From Tachypleus tridentatus (taxonomy: Eukaryota; Arthropoda; Merostomata; Xiphosura; Limulidae): DNA of 64,000 nt. The translations under genes and the position numbers were made by a program. Under the pieces are notes generated by a model, which was given only the letters and a program-made list of their open reading frames with translations, did no database searches and was not told the DNA's origin. The stretch lies in contig NW_027467782.1 in the NCBI RefSeq assembly GCF_004210375.1, forward strand, positions 32,725,771 through 32,789,770, read 5' to 3'. This document shows, in pieces, positions 60,554 through 64,000 of this stretch; within the stretch, counting starts at the first letter, position 1, and each line of letters opens with the position of its first letter.

Positions 60554-61275
60554 TATGTTGAGTTTTTATTTTGTTTCATGTGCTGGGTGCCAAGGATGTA
60601 TAGTCCAGTATGGGTGATTGTTGAGTGGATTTCTGTTTTGAATTGTTTATCGGTTCTTGTAATTTTGAGGTTAAGAAATAATATTTGATTGCTTTCTTCC
60701 TGTTCACATGTGAAGTTAATATTGGGATGTATAGAGTTAATGTGATTGAAAAAATTAAGTAGGTGTTCTGTAGATTTGAATTCCACAACCGTGTCATCAA
60801 CATATCTGTACCAGTTTAGTGGCAGATGTAATGCTGTGTTAATTGCTTGTGCTTCAACTTGTGTCACAAAAATATTGGCTAGAACTGGTGATACTGGGTT
60901 GCCCATGCTTAGGCCATTTGTTTGTATATAGTTTTGGTTGTTGAACATGAAGTTTGTCTTTATCGTGGTGAATTCTATGAGGGTTGCTAATTGGTTGCTG
61001 GTAATGTCTATAGTTGGGTTATGGTCACGGATATAGAGTTCTAAGGCTATCTTGCAGGCTTCAGTGGTTGGAACTTCTGTAAAGAGGGATATAACATCGA
61101 AACTGGCCATTAAGACTTTATGATTAAGTTGATTTAGATTAGGCTGATGTTTAATATTTGGAGAATGCCTATGCTATGTATTTACCAAGATTGTAATTAA
61201 ATAATTCATATGTGGACATTATTGGTCGTAATGGAATAAAGTGTTTGTGAAATTGTGTTGGCTTTTTCCATTTTT
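60550..61275 (-). pseudogene. PLE reverse transcriptase core, frameshifted
   Basis: The segment 61275-61170 reads KPTQFHKHFIPLRPIMSTYE and FNYNLGKYIA, then a stop. From 61110 a different frame gives MASFDVISLFTEVPTTEACK, GLSMGNPVSPVLANIF and WYRYVDDTVVEF, ending at 60550. FDV.SLFT.VP carries the first catalytic Asp and YVDD the pair in motif C. GLSMGNPVSP is the RT motif B of Penelope-like enzymes. The enzyme copies the element RNA into DNA at the target. Stops and at least two frame changes disable it. Confidence 0.88.
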
Positions 61276-61287
61276 AGTAGTAATTTG

Positions 61288-62082
61288 TTAAGTTGCATCT
61301 CGTGTCTTTGTTGGATTTGTGTGTATTGGTTTAAATTTGTTCGTGTCTGATAGGATGTTTTTCATTTTTTGGATGTATTCATTCGTGTTCATTATGACTA
61401 TAGCATTACCTTTATCTGCTTTTAGAATTTTTATGTTTTTGTCTTGTTTTAGGTTTTTAATGGAATTAATGCCTCTTTTTGTAAGATTGTTTTTTAGTTT
61501 TCTGTTTTGTGAAATTATGTTGATGGTTTTGTGAGAAAATTCTTTGAAAAATCGTTTAAGATGTTGTTTTAGGTGTTTCTGGAAAATATAAATTTTTAAT
61601 TTTACCTGGGAAGTTTGACTGTTGGATGTCAATAAAATTATCTAAGTTATCTTCTTTTTGTTGGTTGTTTTTGGTTGTTTCCTTGTTTTTGTTCTCTGTA
61701 GAAAGTATCACAAGTCTCCTGCATAGATTTTCTAAACACGTTTTGATTTCTATGGTTGGAATGTTCCTAGGTGCTATTGCAAAGTTGAGTCCTTTGTAAA
61801 GTAGATGTATCTTGTCTGTGTTTAATTGTCAGTCAGATCTATTAATTATGAGGTTAGTCAACGGTTTGTCGTTTTGGTGTCTTTTCTGTTGTTTGCATCT
61901 TAGTTTTCTAGTTTTTTGTTGTGGCAGATCTTTTTGTCTCTGCCATTCTTAGTATTGATTTGGTTTATGTTTTGTTGTATAAGTCCGTAAATCTCTGGTT
62001 TAATGCAGCATGCCAGCTGATGGTCTGGGTTCCTTTTTTGTTTTTGTAAGTCATGTAGTTCTTTGTATTTTGTGTTCAACAT
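61288..62082 (-). pseudogene. PLE N-terminal region, broken
   Basis: Minus-strand pieces in different frames read MLNTKYKELHDLQKQKRNPD (from 62082), then LLYKGLNFAIAPRNIPTIEI near 61.75-61.8 kb, then LKADKGNAIVIMNTNEYIQK near 61.4 kb. LL.KGLNFAI.P..IP and ADKGNA.V.M....Y are conserved landmarks ahead of the RT core in Penelope-like proteins. A stop follows TRDAT at 61288. The function is part of the RT polyprotein. The segments are joined only by frame changes. Confidence 0.75.
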
Positions 62083-62165
62083 GGCTTTAAATTGTTTTTT
62101 CTGTATTAAATTTTGAATAATGTTTGTGTATTTATTTAATTTTTTGAAAGTTTTACCTTTACAAA

Positions 62166-63290
62166 ATTAGGGGTAAGTTGTTCTTTTCTACATTGTTGAA
62201 TAAAATTGTAGAAACAACTGACTTACTGTTAACCATTTCTAGATTTATAGAAGAATAGCCACCTTCCTTACTGAATTGTGTAAGTTTTACCTGTTTCTAA
62301 TTTTGGCATTTCCAAAATGGACATAGGTTATTTTGTTCATCATTTAGAATAACAAACTTTAACCAGAATCTGACTGCAAAGGTTTTTATCCCTATTTATT
62401 TTACTGCCAGATAAATACCATTACAGTCATACAAAGTTTATCAGAATAATTTATACATCTTGAAAAAACATTACATTTTATTGGTGAATAAATCCAAATT
62501 ATGCAAACTTTTCAAAATAGAACTTATTTCTTTAGAATATTAATTTATGCCACATTATGCATGTTATCTAAATTTTTAATTAACTTTCTGTTTGTACAGA
62601 ATGTAATTATGTATAAGTATATTAAACATCACTAAGAGCACACTTTCTTATCACTTTGCCAGTCTTAGTTTTATTATTGTTCAAATCTGAGTGTTTTGTT
62701 AAATAAACTTGTGGATCAGTGTGAAACACTGTAAAGTATATTTAGTTGTAATACCATATAGTCTTGTGATCAAAGTAGTGAAACTGTTCACATTGCTAAC
62801 AAATATATACAGAAATACATTAAAATTGTTCAAAATTTAAGTATACTTACGATAGTTAGATGATTATTTGTAACTTTTAATTTGGTTTATGTATTTGATT
62901 TAGTGACAGTTCATGGTGAAGAAGAGTAAATATCATATACAGTGTACAGGGATAAAATATCATATAATCGAATTACATAATTAGGCCTAGATGTAGGCTT
63001 TTTAAGTAGCCGAAATTTACATCTTTAATATAGGCATACTTCTAAGCTTTTCGATATAAGCGATAGTTCGTAAATATCAGTCAGTAGGCCTAAATATACA
63101 TGTAAAGCTTGCAAGCACTATCTCAAAATCTACCTATGTCTTGTACGTAGTGTGAGATTAAGTAAAAGTTTCATCACAACATATTGAATAGAGCATTAAA
63201 TTCGAAAATATTACTTCCAAGCGTAAACTCCCATGATCTAGATCTGGCAAACCATTTGTAGCTTGCAGCTGCATCAATCTTATGTGTATA
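62166..63290. other. AT-rich DNA, nothing recognised
   Basis: I see no gene or repeat that can be supported. Confidence 0.4.
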
Positions 63291-63490
63291 TTGTGCGGTT
63301 TTCCTACGCCATTTGTTCTTATACATGTCTAGCCGGTTTTATTGTCGAACACCTTCCTCTCCTTAGTTGCCGAAGACGCTGACTATAGTGTACGTTTAGT
63401 GTACAGTTAACGGGCCACTCGGATCCAGATGCGCCCCACATCACTCCCTCCGCTCCCTTTCGTCTGAGCCTCGATTTTACAACAGGACTC
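63291..63490. other. locally CpG-rich patch
   Basis: This stretch (TTTCCTACGCC to CTGAGCCTCG) has a visibly higher GC and CpG content than its surroundings. A 65-codon minus-strand frame overlaps it without recognisable similarity. It could be a promoter or first exon of a neighbouring gene. No firm call is possible. Confidence 0.25.
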
Positions 63491-63816
63491 ATTAGACCTG
63501 TGTTTGTGGCTCTCATTAATCCATGAAATTTCAGATTATCACTGCCCTCTAATAAAGTGCTGGAGCTTTATGGTAAAAAAAAAAAAGAAAGTAAAAATGT
63601 TGTATTTTCTTGTATAATTAGAACACAAAAGGAGCGATTTCAACGGCCTGAAGCCTCTACTCGAATTGTATTGCTAGTTTTTTTTTAGGTGTTTTCATTT
63701 AATAGACGTGCTAATATATATTATATCACAACGTGTTTGCCTTTTGATGAGTTTTAACAGGAATATAATATATTTGTGATTGTTTAAGTATTTTTCGAGA
63801 AACTTGCAATTACTTG

Positions 63817-64000
63817 TGTTGTAACGAGCACACATTATTGTCCCAGCGATGCCCAGCAATCAGTCAGCTCGGTAGTCACTGTGAGGTTCGCGCGTTCGAC
63901 TTAAATACATTGTACAGTTCAGTCCTACTTCCATTCTGTTCTATCTTTGTTAGTTGTACGTTAGAGTTTTTCAATAAAGACTATTTTAGCCTGTTGAGTC
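63817..64000 (+). mobile_element. possible LTR or promoter cut by the window end
   Basis: A TGTTGTAACGAGCACAC start is followed by a GC-richer stretch (GAGGTTCGCGCGTTCGAC), a TATA-like TTAAATACA near 63901, an initiator-like CAGTTCAGTCC near 63916 and AATAAA near 63973. A TATA box and a poly(A) signal within about 75 bp suit the U3-R region of an LTR. No second LTR, primer site or gag is visible before the end. Confidence 0.35.

Larger units (their letters stand above)
59585..62165 (-). mobile_element. Penelope-like retroelement (PLE), decayed
   Basis: Read on the minus strand from about 62.1 kb downwards there is an N-terminal region, a PLE reverse transcriptase and a GIY-YIG endonuclease, followed by terminal-repeat DNA arranged as a fold-back at 59.6-59.73 kb. 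This order is specific to endonuclease-bearing Penelope-like elements. The frame is interrupted several times by stops and shifts, so the copy is inactive. It lies in the presumed intron or 3' flank of the anoctamin fragment, in opposite orientation. Confidence 0.88.

Noticed and set aside
60576-61534. Frames overlapping the PLE (60576-60803 minus; 60746-60931 and 61319-61534 plus)
   Set aside because: They are alternative frames of the Penelope-like RT region. The real motifs are in the frames annotated.
63319-63516. 65-codon minus-strand frame in the CpG-rich patch
   Set aside because: It has no recognisable domain or splice context. It is kept only as a note in the patch entry.

Overview
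This is a eukaryotic, animal nuclear window: AT-rich, intron-containing, with tRNA-derived SINEs, a pogo/Tigger DNA transposon, a Penelope-like retroelement and split exons of animal gene families. The SINE families look like ones I associate with horseshoe crabs (Xiphosura). That taxon call is from memory and tentative.

Layout. 1-3.8 kb holds SINE fragments in AT-rich DNA. 3.8-40.45 kb (57% of the window) is one tandem array of an 81-bp monomer, about 450 copies. It is diverged at both edges and almost uniform in the centre, with scrambled units scattered through it. 40.6-43.2 kb is a Tigger-type transposon with TA target duplication, terminal inverted repeats and a transposase broken by frameshifts. 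43.3-43.75 kb carries two short minus-strand exons of a cysteine-rich (GCC2/GCC3-like) protein. 43.8-50.5 kb is a SINE-rich zone with a tandem duplication of about 1.4 kb and a tRNA-Ala-like sequence. 52.3-56.0 kb has four plus-strand exons of an anoctamin (TMEM16) gene. All their splice sites are intact, but two exons each carry a 1-nt frameshift. 59.6-62.2 kb is a decayed minus-strand Penelope-like element (RT plus GIY-YIG) with a fold-back end and a hammerhead-like motif. The last about 180 bp resemble an LTR or promoter.

Only two host genes are supported, both partial: the GCC2/GCC3-like gene (minus) and the anoctamin gene (plus). Everything else with a long reading frame is transposon or satellite. 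The satellite gives minus-strand frames of up to 1,895 codons only because 81 is divisible by 3 and one frame has no stop. The features most worth a second look are the array itself (edge/centre gradient, an imperfect palindrome in each unit, no CpG, scrambled units that may be assembly artefacts), the intron-like block in the Tigger transposase, and three SINE families that share one 3' domain.
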